From Sphaerisporangium perillae (GTDB lineage: Bacteria > Actinomycetota > Actinomycetes > Streptosporangiales > Streptosporangiaceae), in the NCBI RefSeq assembly GCF_023276435.1, contig NZ_JALLPO010000024.1, positions 93,350 to 157,349 on the forward strand: a stretch of 64,000 bases of DNA, written 5' to 3'. The notes under the pieces are model-generated. The model had not been told where the DNA came from. It searched no databases and saw nothing but the letters and a program-made list of their open reading frames with translations. Below, piece after piece: positions 1 through 8,028 of this stretch (its first letter is position 1; each line of letters begins with the position of its first letter). A program made the position numbers and the translations under genes.

Positions 1-195
1 GGCGGCGAGATGATCTCGGCCGATGAGTGGGAGCGGCGCAAGGGCGCGTGGCTGCCGACCGAGTTCGACAAGACCCACGTGCGCTCACTGATGCGCCCGG
101 TGCACGAGCGCGGCAAGATCGCGGCCTGGATCGCGCCGCCGCGCCAGGGCATCAACGGCAAGCCGTTCGACTACGACTACGTACACCTCGCCTGA
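1..195 (+). CDS. BoxB-like benzoyl-CoA 2,3-epoxidase, C-terminal end (5' cut by window)
   Basis: The reading frame is open from the window edge to TGA at 193-195, so only the last 64 residues are present. The visible tail, including ISADEWERRKGAWLPTEFDK and a PPRQGINGKPFDYDYV ending, resembles the C-terminus of BoxB, the di-iron epoxidase that converts benzoyl-CoA to its 2,3-epoxide in aerobic benzoate breakdown. This assignment rests on recalled family resemblance and on the benzoate-CoA ligase 10 bases downstream. The catalytic iron-binding part is outside the window and cannot be checked. Confidence 0.55.
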   Translation, partial: GGEMISADEWERRKGAWLPTEFDKTHVRSLMRPVHERGKIAAWIAPPRQGINGKPFDYDYVHLA

Positions 196-205
196 ACCCG
201 AAACG

Positions 206-1771
206 GTGGTCATGACCGAGCCCTTCAACGCCTCCGCCTACCTGCTCGACCGGCACCTCGAGCGGGGGGACGGCGACCGCCTCGCGCTCACCGGCGCGCA
301 CGGCGAGCTGACCTACGCGCAATTACACGACCGCGTCCTGCGCACCGCCGCGGGCCTGCGGCAGGCCGGCCTGCGGCCCGAAGAGCGGCTGCTGATGTTC
401 ATGGCGGACTCGCCGGACTTCGTCACGGTGTTCCTGGCCGCGCTGCGCATGGGCGCGGTGCCCGTCCCGGTCTCGACGATGCTGCGCGCCGACGGGCTGG
501 CCGATCTGCTGGTCGACTCGCGGGCCCGGTTGCTCGCGGTGAGCCCGGAGTTCACCGAAGTGGCCTGGGAGGCGGCGGCTAAGGCGCCCGAGCTGGAAGG
601 CGTCATCGGCGACGCGGCGTCCGGCTCGGGCATCCCGGTCCACTCGCTGGAGGAACTCGCCCGAGCCGAACCGGACGCCGCGGCGTACCCGACGAGCGCG
701 GACTCCCCGGCGTTCTGGCTCTACACCTCCGGCACCACCGGCACCCCGAAGGCCGCCATGCACCGGCACGGGGCGATCCGCGTGGTGTGCGAGACCTACG
801 GCGAGCAGGTGCTCGGCATCCGTCCCGGCGACCGGTGCCTGTCCGCGGCCAAGGCGTTCTTCGCCTACGGCCTCGGCAACTCGGTGCTGTTCCCCCTGGC
901 GGCCGGCGCGGCGGCGATCCTCGAGCCCGCCCCCTCGCGGCCGGACACGATGGCCGAGCGGGCACAGGCGTACGGCGCGACGCTGTTCTTCGCCGGGCCG
1001 ACGTTCTTCGCCAACATGCTCCGCGCCGGCCTGCCGAAGGACGCCCTGCCCGCCGTACGGCTGGCGGCCTCGGCCGGCGAGCCGCTGCCGGCGGCTCTGT
1101 ACGAGCGGTGGACCGCGCACTTCGGCGTCGACATCATCGACGGCATCGGCATGACCGAGATGCTGCACATCTTCTTGTCCAACCGCCCCGGCGCGGTGCG
1201 GGCGGGCACCACGGGGGTCGCCGTACCGGGCTACGACCTGCGGATCCTCGGCGACAACGGCCAGGAGGTCGCCCCGGGTACGGCCGGCACGCTGTTCGTG
1301 CGCGGCGAGTCCACCGCGACCGGCTACTGGTCCCGTTACGCGGCCTCGCGCCAGGTGTTCCAGGGCGAGTGGCTGCGCACCGGCGACACCTACGTCCAGG
1401 ACGGCGATGGCTACTACACCTGCCTCGGCCGTTCCGGCGACATGCTCAAGGCCAGCGGCATCTGGGTGTCCCCGGCGGAGGTGGAGAGCCGGCTGCTGGC
1501 GCACCAGGCGGTGGCGCAGGCCGTGGTCGTCGCCGCGCCCGACGGCGACGGGCTGGAGAAGCCGGTGGCCTACGTCATCCTGGACGCCGGGCGGGCGGCG
1601 ACGGAGGAGGAGCTGATCGAGTTCTGCCGCGCCGGCCTGGCGTCGTTCAAACGGCCACGGAAGGTGGTCTTCGTCGACGGCTTCCCGACCACGGCGACCG
1701 GCAAGATCCGCCGCGTCGAGCTGCGCGCCCGGGCGGCGACCGTCCTGCTGGAGCCGGGGGTGCTGTCATGA
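206..1771 (+). CDS. Benzoate-CoA ligase family protein
   Basis: This ANL-superfamily adenylate-forming enzyme of 521 residues is predicted to activate benzoate (or a related aryl acid) with ATP and CoA to benzoyl-CoA. The P-loop-like motif TSGTTGTPK is at residues 174-182. The aryl-acid-type A5 region GIGMTEMLHIFLSN (about 311-324) is characteristic of benzoate-CoA ligases. The hinge region TGDTYVQDGDGYY (about 393) and a C-terminal TATGKIRR carrying the catalytic lysine (about 500) are intact. It starts at GTG 206, with an ATG two codons later that is equally possible. It lies 10 bases after the BoxB-like gene and overlaps the next mini-ORF by ATGA, so it belongs to the same operon. The exact aryl substrate is inferred. 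Confidence 0.88.
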   Translation: MVMTEPFNASAYLLDRHLERGDGDRLALTGAHGELTYAQLHDRVLRTAAGLRQAGLRPEERLLMFMADSPDFVTVFLAALRMGAVPVPVSTMLRADGLADLLVDSRARLLAVSPEFTEVAWEAAAKAPELEGVIGDAASGSGIPVHSLEELARAEPDAAAYPTSADSPAFWLYTSGTTGTPKAAMHRHGAIRVVCETYGEQVLGIRPGDRCLSAAKAFFAYGLGNSVLFPLAAGAAAILEPAPSRPDTMAERAQAYGATLFFAGPTFFANMLRAGLPKDALPAVRLAASAGEPLPAALYERWTAHFGVDIIDGIGMTEMLHIFLSNRPGAVRAGTTGVAVPGYDLRILGDNGQEVAPGTAGTLFVRGESTATGYWSRYAASRQVFQGEWLRTGDTYVQDGDGYYTCLGRSGDMLKASGIWVSPAEVESRLLAHQAVAQAVVVAAPDGDGLEKPVAYVILDAGRAATEEELIEFCRAGLASFKRPRKVVFVDGFPTTATGKIRRVELRARAATVLLEPGVLS

Positions 1772-1842
1772 CCGCCGTCGAGCCCGACCTGCTGATCATC
1801 GCCGCGGCACCGGCTCCGGTGACCGCGCACGGGGGGCACTGA
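1768..1842 (+). CDS. 24-residue mini-ORF coupled on both sides
   Basis: The ATG at 1768-1770 overlaps the ligase stop (ATGA), and the TGA at 1840-1842 overlaps the ATG of the amidohydrolase (TGATG). The peptide begins MTAVEPDLLIIAAAPAPV and ends TAHGGH. No family is recognised. Its length, exact tiling and double coupling suggest a translated gene or a translational bridge that keeps ribosomes moving to the next cistron. It could also be an alternative N-terminal piece left by gene decay. There is no direct evidence that it makes a stable product. Confidence 0.4.
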   Translation: MTAVEPDLLIIAAAPAPVTAHGGH

Positions 1843-2702
1843 TGCTCGACGGCCGCCCCCTCGTGGACGTCCACCAGCACGCGGCGCGCCTGCCCACGCT
1901 GAAACCCGCCTGGCGCCAGTGGGCGAGCGACTTCGGCGACGCGTCGGTGCTGGACCGGGTCTACGACGCCGGCGGCACCGTCGACCCGGCCCGCTTCGAC
2001 GCCTACCTCGCCGAGGAGGGCGTCGACGTGGCGCTGGTGCTCGCCGAGTACAGCCCGAAGGCCACCGGCATCCAGCCCATCGAGGACCTGCTGCCGCTCG
2101 CCGAGCACAACCCCGCGCGGGTGAAGGTGATCGCCAACATCAACCCGCACCTGCACTACCCCATCGAGGAGGAGCTCCAGCGGCAACTCGAGCTCGGCGC
2201 GGTCGCCTGCAAGCTGCATCCGGTGCACGCGGGCGTCGCGGCCAACGACCGGGCGCTCTACCCCGCCTACGAGCTGTGCCAGTCGGCGGGCGTCCCCCTG
2301 GTCGTGCACTGCGGCACCAGCACCTTCCCGGGCTCCTCCAACCGCCTGGCCGACCCGGTGCTGCTCGACGACGTGCTGCGCGACTTCCGCCGGCTGAACG
2401 TGGCGCTCGCGCACGGCGGGCGCGGCTGGTGGTACGACGCAGCGGCGTTCATGGCGCTGTCGAACGAGCGGGTCTGGATCGAGCTGTCCGGCCTGCCGCC
2501 GTCCCGGCTGCGCGAGTACTACTCCCGGCACAACTGGAACCGGCTCACCCGCCGGATGATCTTCGGTACGGACTGGCCCGGCGTGCCCGGCATCGCGAGG
2601 AACGCCCGCGCCGTCGCCGCCCTCTGCCCGGACGAGGAGACGGCCTGCCTCGTCCTCGCAGGCAACGCGACCCGCGTCTACAACCTGAAGCCGGTGAGCT
2701 GA
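1842..2702 (+). CDS. Amidohydrolase family (PF04909-like) metal-dependent hydrolase
   Basis: A 286-residue TIM-barrel amidohydrolase. Metal-site motifs appear in the expected order: VDVHQHA at residues 8-14, CKLHPVH near 123, VVHCGT near 154, LAHGGRGWW near 188, and FGTDWPG near 241, which supplies the terminal aspartate. In this family such enzymes hydrolyse or decarboxylate small carbonyl acids. Here it is the last intact gene of a benzoyl-CoA operon, so an accessory step in aromatic-acid breakdown is plausible, but the substrate is unknown. The start codon overlaps the preceding mini-ORF stop, which supports ATG 1842. Confidence 0.8.
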   Translation: MLDGRPLVDVHQHAARLPTLKPAWRQWASDFGDASVLDRVYDAGGTVDPARFDAYLAEEGVDVALVLAEYSPKATGIQPIEDLLPLAEHNPARVKVIANINPHLHYPIEEELQRQLELGAVACKLHPVHAGVAANDRALYPAYELCQSAGVPLVVHCGTSTFPGSSNRLADPVLLDDVLRDFRRLNVALAHGGRGWWYDAAAFMALSNERVWIELSGLPPSRLREYYSRHNWNRLTRRMIFGTDWPGVPGIARNARAVAALCPDEETACLVLAGNATRVYNLKPVS

Positions 2703-2707
2703 GGGCC

Positions 2708-2785
2708 GTCCACGCCGCGGGCGATCTGACACCCGGCATCCACCCGGACGCGTTCGTGCACCCGGACGTGGTCGTGATCGGGAGG
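2708..2785 (+). pseudogene. Fragment of a PaaY / gamma-carbonic-anhydrase-like gene
   Basis: In one + strand frame the stretch reads LTPGIHPDAFVHPDVVVIG, which looks like the N-terminus of hexapeptide-repeat proteins of the PaaY/gamma-carbonic-anhydrase type. The similarity stops at about 2785, with no start codon of the usual kind in the short frame and no hexapeptide repeats after it. The break lies about 25 bases before the end of the first injection-system gene on the other strand. It is probably a gene remnant cut by the event that joined the two regions. Confidence 0.45.
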
Positions 2786-2810
2786 TCCGGTGAGGGGAGT
2801 GGCCGGCCTG

Positions 2811-5204
2811 TCAGTCGCTCTGGGTTCTGGTGATGTCCCTCAGGCCGGGGGTGGCGATGTTGCGGACCGGGACGACCACCTGGCCACCCGTGGTCGTCGC
2901 CCAGACCTCGACCGCGTAGGGTGCGAGCTCGTGGCCCCTGTACTTGGGCCGTACCCCGAACCGGACGCTCTGTCCCGACTCCAGGGCGCGCCGCAGCGGG
3001 TTCTCGAACTGGACCTTATAGTCGGAGTTGTTGATCTTCTCGTGCATCCATGCCAGGTTGCCGCGGTCGCGGCCCGAGCCGCCGAACAGGTTGCCGAGCA
3101 GGTGACCGCGCCGCGCGCCCAGCGGGTCGAGCTCGCCGGTCCGCAGGCCGATCGGGTTGACGTCGCTCGACGACGGTGATCCGGTGTGCAGGTCCGCTGG
3201 GACCAGCTCGCCGGTCACACCCGTCGGCAGGCCGTTCTCCAGATCGCCCACCAGCACCCGCTCGGAGATCGGCAGCGTCTCGTTCTCCGCCGGCTTGGCC
3301 GTCTTGGCGGCGGCGCCGGAATCTGAGCGCCGTCCCGGGGTACGTCCCGGGGTCGCGTCACGGCGCATGCCGCCGGACTCGAGGGCGCGTTCCTCGAGCG
3401 ATGCGCCCCGATCGGCGCTCTTCATGGCTTCGGCGGCCCCCTCGCCTTCGGCGAACCGGCTGCGCGAGCCGGGACGGCGCGCTCCAAGCGGCCCCTCGGG
3501 CGCCGGCGTGGATCGCCGCGTGGCCGTCGCCTCGGGCCGTGCGGTCGTCGCTTTGGGCTGCGTGGTCGTGGCTTTGGGTGGGGCGGTCGTCGCTTTGGGC
3601 TGCGTGGTCGTGGCCTTGGGCGGGGTGGCAGTCGTGCCGGTGGGTGCCGGTTCGCTCGTCTTGGCCGTCGGCTTCGGTGTGCCGGTGGCGGGGGCCGTCT
3701 CGGCCGGCGATTTCGGCGTGACGCTCGTGGGTGCCGTCTCGGTCGGTGGTTTCGATGTGGTGCTCGTGGGGGCCGGTGAGGCCGTCTTGGGGGCGGGAGT
3801 GGGAGTCGCGGGAGTGGGCTGCGTCTTGGGGGCCGGGCCACCGGCGGGAGCGGGGCTGCGGGCGGGTGCGGAGCCGGGCGCGGAAGCGGGACCAGACGCG
3901 GAGGTGGAAGTGGGGGTGGAGGGGCGGGCCGCGCGGTCCACGGCGATGCTCGCGCCCAGTGGGACGGCGCTCATCAGGGCCGCCATGAACAGGCCCTTCG
4001 GATCGGTGAGCCGCTGCTCCAACTGGTCGGCGAAGCCCGCCCAAGTGACATCGCGACCCCGTAAGGCGTCGACGGTCTGGTGTACCGCGACGGAGAACCC
4101 CTGCGACAGTTCGTGGGTCGTCACGCCGGCGGCGATCGAGGCGAACGCCTTGCGGGCGAGTGTCTGGGCGGCGGGATTCCCGGCCAGACGGCCGAAGATG
4201 GTGTGGCTGACCCGTCCGCCGACCCGGGCGAGCACCACCTGGACCGCCGCCTCCACCGCGATGGCCCCCCAGTCGACCTTCTCCCCGTACGCGGCCTTCA
4301 CCGCTCCCACGCCGACCGTAGCGGCGATCGGGGCGCCGACCGAGATGGCGGTCGCCGTGCCGCTCACGCTGAGGCCGGCCACCCCGGTGCCGATGACCTC
4401 GGGCGCGAGCCCCAGTGCGGCGCCGCCCGACACCAAGACCGCCAGGACGCCGAGGGTGACGAAAGCGGCGTCCCTGGTGTATTCGAGCCCGGTCGCGAGG
4501 CTCTCACCACCCTCGATCAACTGGTCGACGTAGGCGCGCACCAGCATCGCCGACCGCTCGGAGGCCGCGTCCGCCTTGGCCAGATGGCCTGCGGCCTCGG
4601 TGAACGCGCCGGCCGTGATCGCGTGGCGGGCCGCGGCCGACTCCGCCGTCAAGGTGAATCGCAGAGCCTCCAGCGCGGTGCCGGGGTGGTCATAGCCGCC
4701 CCACGTGCGGACGTAGGCCCATGCCTTCACCGCGTGGGACGTGACCGGGAAGTCGGAGTTCACCTCCTCCTGGGCCCGGTAGCGGCCCATCGCGTCCTCG
4801 GACCGCCTGGCGCTCCGGTTCAGCGCCAGCGTCAGCGCCGTCCGGGCCGAGGCGCGTACGCGCTCCGCCTGCTCAGGGGTGAGCGTGATGACCTCGCCCC
4901 GGTAGGTGGTGCGCATGAGGGAGTCCGGGCCCATCGAGAGGCCCTCGATGGCAGCCATCACGGTCCGCGCCGCCGCCAGTCCGTCGCCGGGCGGCAGTGT
5001 CAGCTTCGCCAGGGCCTCCGTTCCGGCGCCCGTGCCGTGCCCGCCGACCAGGCCCGTGACCGCCTGGTTGCCGGCGACGGCCTGCGAGGCCAGCATCCCC
5101 TGGCCGGTGCCGCCCGGGCCGGCCCGCCTGGCCGCCGGTGGAGGCCGGACCGCTTCCGGTGACGGAGCGGGCCTGGAACGCAGATGACCGTCATGCCCGC
5201 CCAT
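2811..5204 (-). CDS. eCIS cargo-like protein with C-terminal RGH-type nuclease domain
   Basis: A protein of 797 residues and the last gene of the injection-system operon. Layout: a basic, proline-rich N-terminus; the tag-like motif AGNQAVTGLVGGH (about residues 44-56) shared with the next gene upstream; a helical region with a hydrophobic stretch (about 250-320); a Thr/Pro/Ala-rich linker with 7-residue repeats (about 450-570); and a C-terminal domain holding GARRGHLLGNLFGGSG and NLAWMHEKINN. That domain matches the DNA/RNA non-specific endonuclease type (ββα-metal fold, His as base). An upstream ATG at 5261 is open, but the start at 5204 aligns well with the paralogue (MGGHDGHLRSRPAPSPEA against MSEQDRHHQRPGPAPSSEA). 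No immunity gene is visible beside it. Confidence 0.72.
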   Translation of the reverse strand: MGGHDGHLRSRPAPSPEAVRPPPAARRAGPGGTGQGMLASQAVAGNQAVTGLVGGHGTGAGTEALAKLTLPPGDGLAAARTVMAAIEGLSMGPDSLMRTTYRGEVITLTPEQAERVRASARTALTLALNRSARRSEDAMGRYRAQEEVNSDFPVTSHAVKAWAYVRTWGGYDHPGTALEALRFTLTAESAAARHAITAGAFTEAAGHLAKADAASERSAMLVRAYVDQLIEGGESLATGLEYTRDAAFVTLGVLAVLVSGGAALGLAPEVIGTGVAGLSVSGTATAISVGAPIAATVGVGAVKAAYGEKVDWGAIAVEAAVQVVLARVGGRVSHTIFGRLAGNPAAQTLARKAFASIAAGVTTHELSQGFSVAVHQTVDALRGRDVTWAGFADQLEQRLTDPKGLFMAALMSAVPLGASIAVDRAARPSTPTSTSASGPASAPGSAPARSPAPAGGPAPKTQPTPATPTPAPKTASPAPTSTTSKPPTETAPTSVTPKSPAETAPATGTPKPTAKTSEPAPTGTTATPPKATTTQPKATTAPPKATTTQPKATTARPEATATRRSTPAPEGPLGARRPGSRSRFAEGEGAAEAMKSADRGASLEERALESGGMRRDATPGRTPGRRSDSGAAAKTAKPAENETLPISERVLVGDLENGLPTGVTGELVPADLHTGSPSSSDVNPIGLRTGELDPLGARRGHLLGNLFGGSGRDRGNLAWMHEKINNSDYKVQFENPLRRALESGQSVRFGVRPKYRGHELAPYAVEVWATTTGGQVVVPVRNIATPGLRDITRTQSD
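3541..3624 (-). repeat. Four 21-bp tandem units inside the cargo linker
   Basis: Units start at 3541, 3562, 3583 and 3604. Units 1 and 3 are identical, and units 2 and 4 differ from each other at two bases, giving a 42-bp higher-order repeat. They encode a Lys-Ala-Thr-Thr-rich seven-residue repeat (KATTTQP/KATTAPP) in the linker before the nuclease domain. The array is likely unstable in copy number. Confidence 0.85.
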
Positions 5205-5284
5205 GACACGTCCCGGCAGTGGTGGGGAAGTAGACGGGCAGGCGGTGACGTCGAGGGGCATTGGGGAGGTGGGCGGCCATCGTG

Positions 5285-7627
5285 CTACTCGAAATCGACG
5301 ATTTTGAGGATGACGATCGCGTCGGGGTCGTTCACCAGAATGCGCTTCGCGTGATCCATCGCCCGCTCTCCCGGTGCCCGGTCATATTCGATGTGGATGC
5401 GGCGGCCGTTCAGCTCGGTCTCGATGGTGAGCTGAAAGTCCGGGCGGTTCGTGCCCGCGCGCGTGGCGGCGGCACTGGTCTGAGTCTGGTCGACCCGTAC
5501 GTCGGTGATCTGCATGTTCGTGTCTTTCAGAGCGTCCTTGGTGAGCCTGAAATCGGCGTCGAGCTCGGCTGCCTGCAGCTTGCTGCGGCTCACCTTCCGG
5601 CCTTGTATCGGTAGCGCCTCCGGGGCGGGGCGACCAGGCGGGGGCGCCTTCGCGGGGACGAGCTCCGGGAAGTCGGCGCCGGTGAAAACGGTTCCGCTGT
5701 CCAGGACCAGATCGGGTACCCCGGCCTGCCTGGCCACCTCCCGGCTCTCCAGCAGCGCCGGCGACGGGGACAGGGCGGCCGGGTCGGCACGGTCCGTCGT
5801 GGGGCCGCGGCGCTCCTCCGGCACCATCGTCGCCGCCTCGTCCAGAGACTCCTGGACCTCTGCCTCGATCGACCTCTCCCGTCGCACCGGGGCCTCAGCG
5901 GCCTTGACGGGTTGGCCAGGGCGATGGCCGGCGGGATGGGGGCCGGGTTGGCCGGCCGGACGGCGGATCGTGTCCGGCATCGAGGTCTCCACCCGCTTGT
6001 AGCGGAATCCGGCACCGGTCCCCTCTGCCGTGGCGCCTCTCAGCGGGGCGCGTTCCAAGGGCCTCGACGCCTTCACCGGTCTCACGGGTTTCGCGGGTGC
6101 GGCCGGGTTCCGCGTCTGCGCGATGGTCGGCTGCGCCCCGATCGTCGTCGGGATGGTTTCGGAGCCGGCCGATGTCGCTGTGGTCTCGACACCGACCGGT
6201 GTCGCTGCGGCGTCGACGGCCGTGGGGTGGGGCGAGTTCGGGTGGAGCCTTCCTCGTTCGGCCGGCGCCGGGTGTGCGAGCTTCGCGCCGCCTCTGGCCA
6301 CGGCCTCGCCGGCCTCCCGTTCGGCCGCGCCGAGCATTCGTTTGAGAAGGCGCTGCAACCGGGAGACGAATCGCTCCAACGGCTCGGCGATGGGCTTGAG
6401 CAACTTGCCCACGACGAGGCCGATCGCCGTCTCCACGATTTCGATCACCTTGCCGATCGCCACCACGGCCTCGCCGGCACGCGTGAGCAGCGGGGCGAGC
6501 CTCCCGAGGCCGGCTCCGATCTTGGTGAGGGCGTTGCCGACCCCGCTGGTGAACACGAACAGCAGCAGGTTGCTGACGACGCCGCCGATGACGTAGCCGA
6601 GGTTGTAGCCGATCTTCCTCCATTCGGTGTCGAACGCCGCTCTGCGCAGGCGGGTGGCCTTGGACATGATCACGCTGAGCACGCCCGCGTGTTCCTCGTC
6701 CGTACGGTTGGCGAGGATCGTGCCCACGCTCTCCTTGGGCCCGTCCGGCTCGTCCTTGCCGCTGACGTATCCGGCCACGCCCGCGGCCACCGACCGTCCG
6801 GCTCGCCCCGCCTCGGCCACCGCCCTGTCCTGTACTTCGTCCAGGAACTCCATGACGGCCGCGACATCCTTCTTCTTCCAGATCTGGGCCAGCGTCTCCT
6901 CGATCCTGGCTCTCACTTCCGCCAAATCCTTGCTCAGCAGCTCAGCCTCGCCCGCCAGTCCGGCGACCTTGGCGTAGGCCGACGTGGCGAGTCCGGAGAC
7001 GATCCGGGGGAGCTGCTCGGCCAGGGCACCGATGCCCAGCAGGTCCGTCAACGGGCTGACGAAGCCCGCCGCCGCCCCGCCGGCATACCCCAGGAAGAAG
7101 TCGGCCGCGTTGCCGGGTACCAGCAGCTCCCTCAACGCGGAGCCCAGCCGCGACCGCTCCTTCTCGCCTCGCGTCTGCCGGCTCATCTCGGCGATGAATC
7201 CGCGTAACGCGGAGGCGAGCATCCGTTGCCCGACGCCGCTTCCCGCCGCGCCGCGGGTGACGGCTTCGACCACGAGGTCGCCCATGGCGCCGAGAGAGTC
7301 GTCGGGAACGGGGCGCGGCCTGTCCGGCGACGCGGCCGGAGTGGCCGGAGTGGCCGTGGAGGGTGCGGCAGGTCCGGCCGCATCGCCTCCGGCGTGCCCG
7401 CCGACCAGTGCCGTGACGGCCTGGTTGCCGGCAGTGGCCTGCAACGACGTCACCGCCTGGCCGACGGTCCCGCCGCCGCCCGCCCCGCCCGGCGAAGATG
7501 TCCCGGCCCGGGCGGACGCCCCGGCATGTGCTGAGGCCCCGGCGTATGAGGACGGCGCGGAGTGCCGGGCCGCCTCGCTGGAGGGAGCCGGTCCGGGTCG
7601 CTGGTGGTGTCTGTCCTGTTCACTCAC
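5285..7627 (-). CDS. eCIS cargo-like protein, helical/hydrophobic core, possible PD-(D/E)XK-like C-terminus
   Basis: A protein of 780 residues with a GTG start (MSEQD). The N-terminal 50 residues are Ala/Ser/Pro/Gly-rich and are followed by LQATAGNQAVTALVGGH (about 62-78), the same motif as in the neighbouring cargo candidate and similar to the LQRxAGNxAV motif common in eCIS-associated proteins. The middle has several long hydrophobic helices (about 130-180, 330-380 and 385-420), which could be membrane-active or packing helices. A Pro-rich linker follows. The last about 95 residues contain RPDFQLTIETE and HIEYDRAPGERAMDHAK, compatible with a PD-(D/E)XK-like core, although the usual lysine is not obvious. 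Function is inferred from position and shared tag. Confidence 0.6.
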   Translation of the reverse strand: MSEQDRHHQRPGPAPSSEAARHSAPSSYAGASAHAGASARAGTSSPGGAGGGGTVGQAVTSLQATAGNQAVTALVGGHAGGDAAGPAAPSTATPATPAASPDRPRPVPDDSLGAMGDLVVEAVTRGAAGSGVGQRMLASALRGFIAEMSRQTRGEKERSRLGSALRELLVPGNAADFFLGYAGGAAAGFVSPLTDLLGIGALAEQLPRIVSGLATSAYAKVAGLAGEAELLSKDLAEVRARIEETLAQIWKKKDVAAVMEFLDEVQDRAVAEAGRAGRSVAAGVAGYVSGKDEPDGPKESVGTILANRTDEEHAGVLSVIMSKATRLRRAAFDTEWRKIGYNLGYVIGGVVSNLLLFVFTSGVGNALTKIGAGLGRLAPLLTRAGEAVVAIGKVIEIVETAIGLVVGKLLKPIAEPLERFVSRLQRLLKRMLGAAEREAGEAVARGGAKLAHPAPAERGRLHPNSPHPTAVDAAATPVGVETTATSAGSETIPTTIGAQPTIAQTRNPAAPAKPVRPVKASRPLERAPLRGATAEGTGAGFRYKRVETSMPDTIRRPAGQPGPHPAGHRPGQPVKAAEAPVRRERSIEAEVQESLDEAATMVPEERRGPTTDRADPAALSPSPALLESREVARQAGVPDLVLDSGTVFTGADFPELVPAKAPPPGRPAPEALPIQGRKVSRSKLQAAELDADFRLTKDALKDTNMQITDVRVDQTQTSAAATRAGTNRPDFQLTIETELNGRRIHIEYDRAPGERAMDHAKRILVNDPDAIVILKIVDFE

Positions 7628-7679
7628 GGGGCATCCCGCCGTCCACGAGTCCCGCCTGCCCGCTTTGCCGTGGTCTGTG

Positions 7680-8012
7680 CTAGGGCACGGTCAGTACGGC
7701 GGGCTGGTCGCCGGCCCCGTTCCGGTCGCCTGGTTCGTTCGCGGTCACGTTCCGTTCGGTGGGCTGGTCGCCGGTCCCGTTCCGGTCTCCGGCCACGCTC
7801 CGGTCGGCCCGGGTGGGGCCGGAACGCGCGCCGTCGCCGGCCTCGGCTGCGGTCAGTTCCTCCAGGACCTGGATGGCGCCGCTGATGCGCAGCAGCGTCT
7901 CGCGCAGGGCGGCCTCCTGTCTGGTGAGCTCACGCAACTGCCCTTCGCCCAGCTGGTACTCCCGCTTCAGTTCGGCCAGCCGGGCCTGCAACTGTTCGAT
8001 CACGGCGATCAC
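7680..8012 (-). CDS. Small coiled-coil protein of the injection-system operon
   Basis: A 110-residue protein with a GTG start behind GGAGGAA. Residues 1-55 form a clear heptad-rich helix (IEQLQARLAELKREYQLGEG and onward). The C-terminus is an imperfect Gly-Asp-Arg-Asn-Gly repeat (GDRNGTGDQP, GDRNGAGDQP) likely to be disordered. It lies between the tail fibres and the two cargo candidates, so a role as fibre/cargo adaptor or chaperone is possible. No family is recognised. Confidence 0.6.
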   Translation of the reverse strand: MIAVIEQLQARLAELKREYQLGEGQLRELTRQEAALRETLLRISGAIQVLEELTAAEAGDGARSGPTRADRSVAGDRNGTGDQPTERNVTANEPGDRNGAGDQPAVLTVP

Positions 8013-8028
8013 TTCCTCCGTCGTGTGG

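Noticed and set aside
323..1504. Long - strand open frame opposite the benzoate-CoA ligase
   Set aside because: It is Arg/Gly/Ala/Pro-rich with no family motifs and arises from the codon bias of the real + strand gene, whose motifs are all intact.
3541..3624. Short repeats considered as a CRISPR-like array
   Set aside because: Units abut with no spacers, keep the reading frame and encode a linker.
3157..4533. 458-codon + strand open frame
   Set aside because: Shadow of the cargo gene; Ala/Val/Gly-rich with no recognisable domain, and its repeats are the 21-bp linker repeats of the - strand gene.
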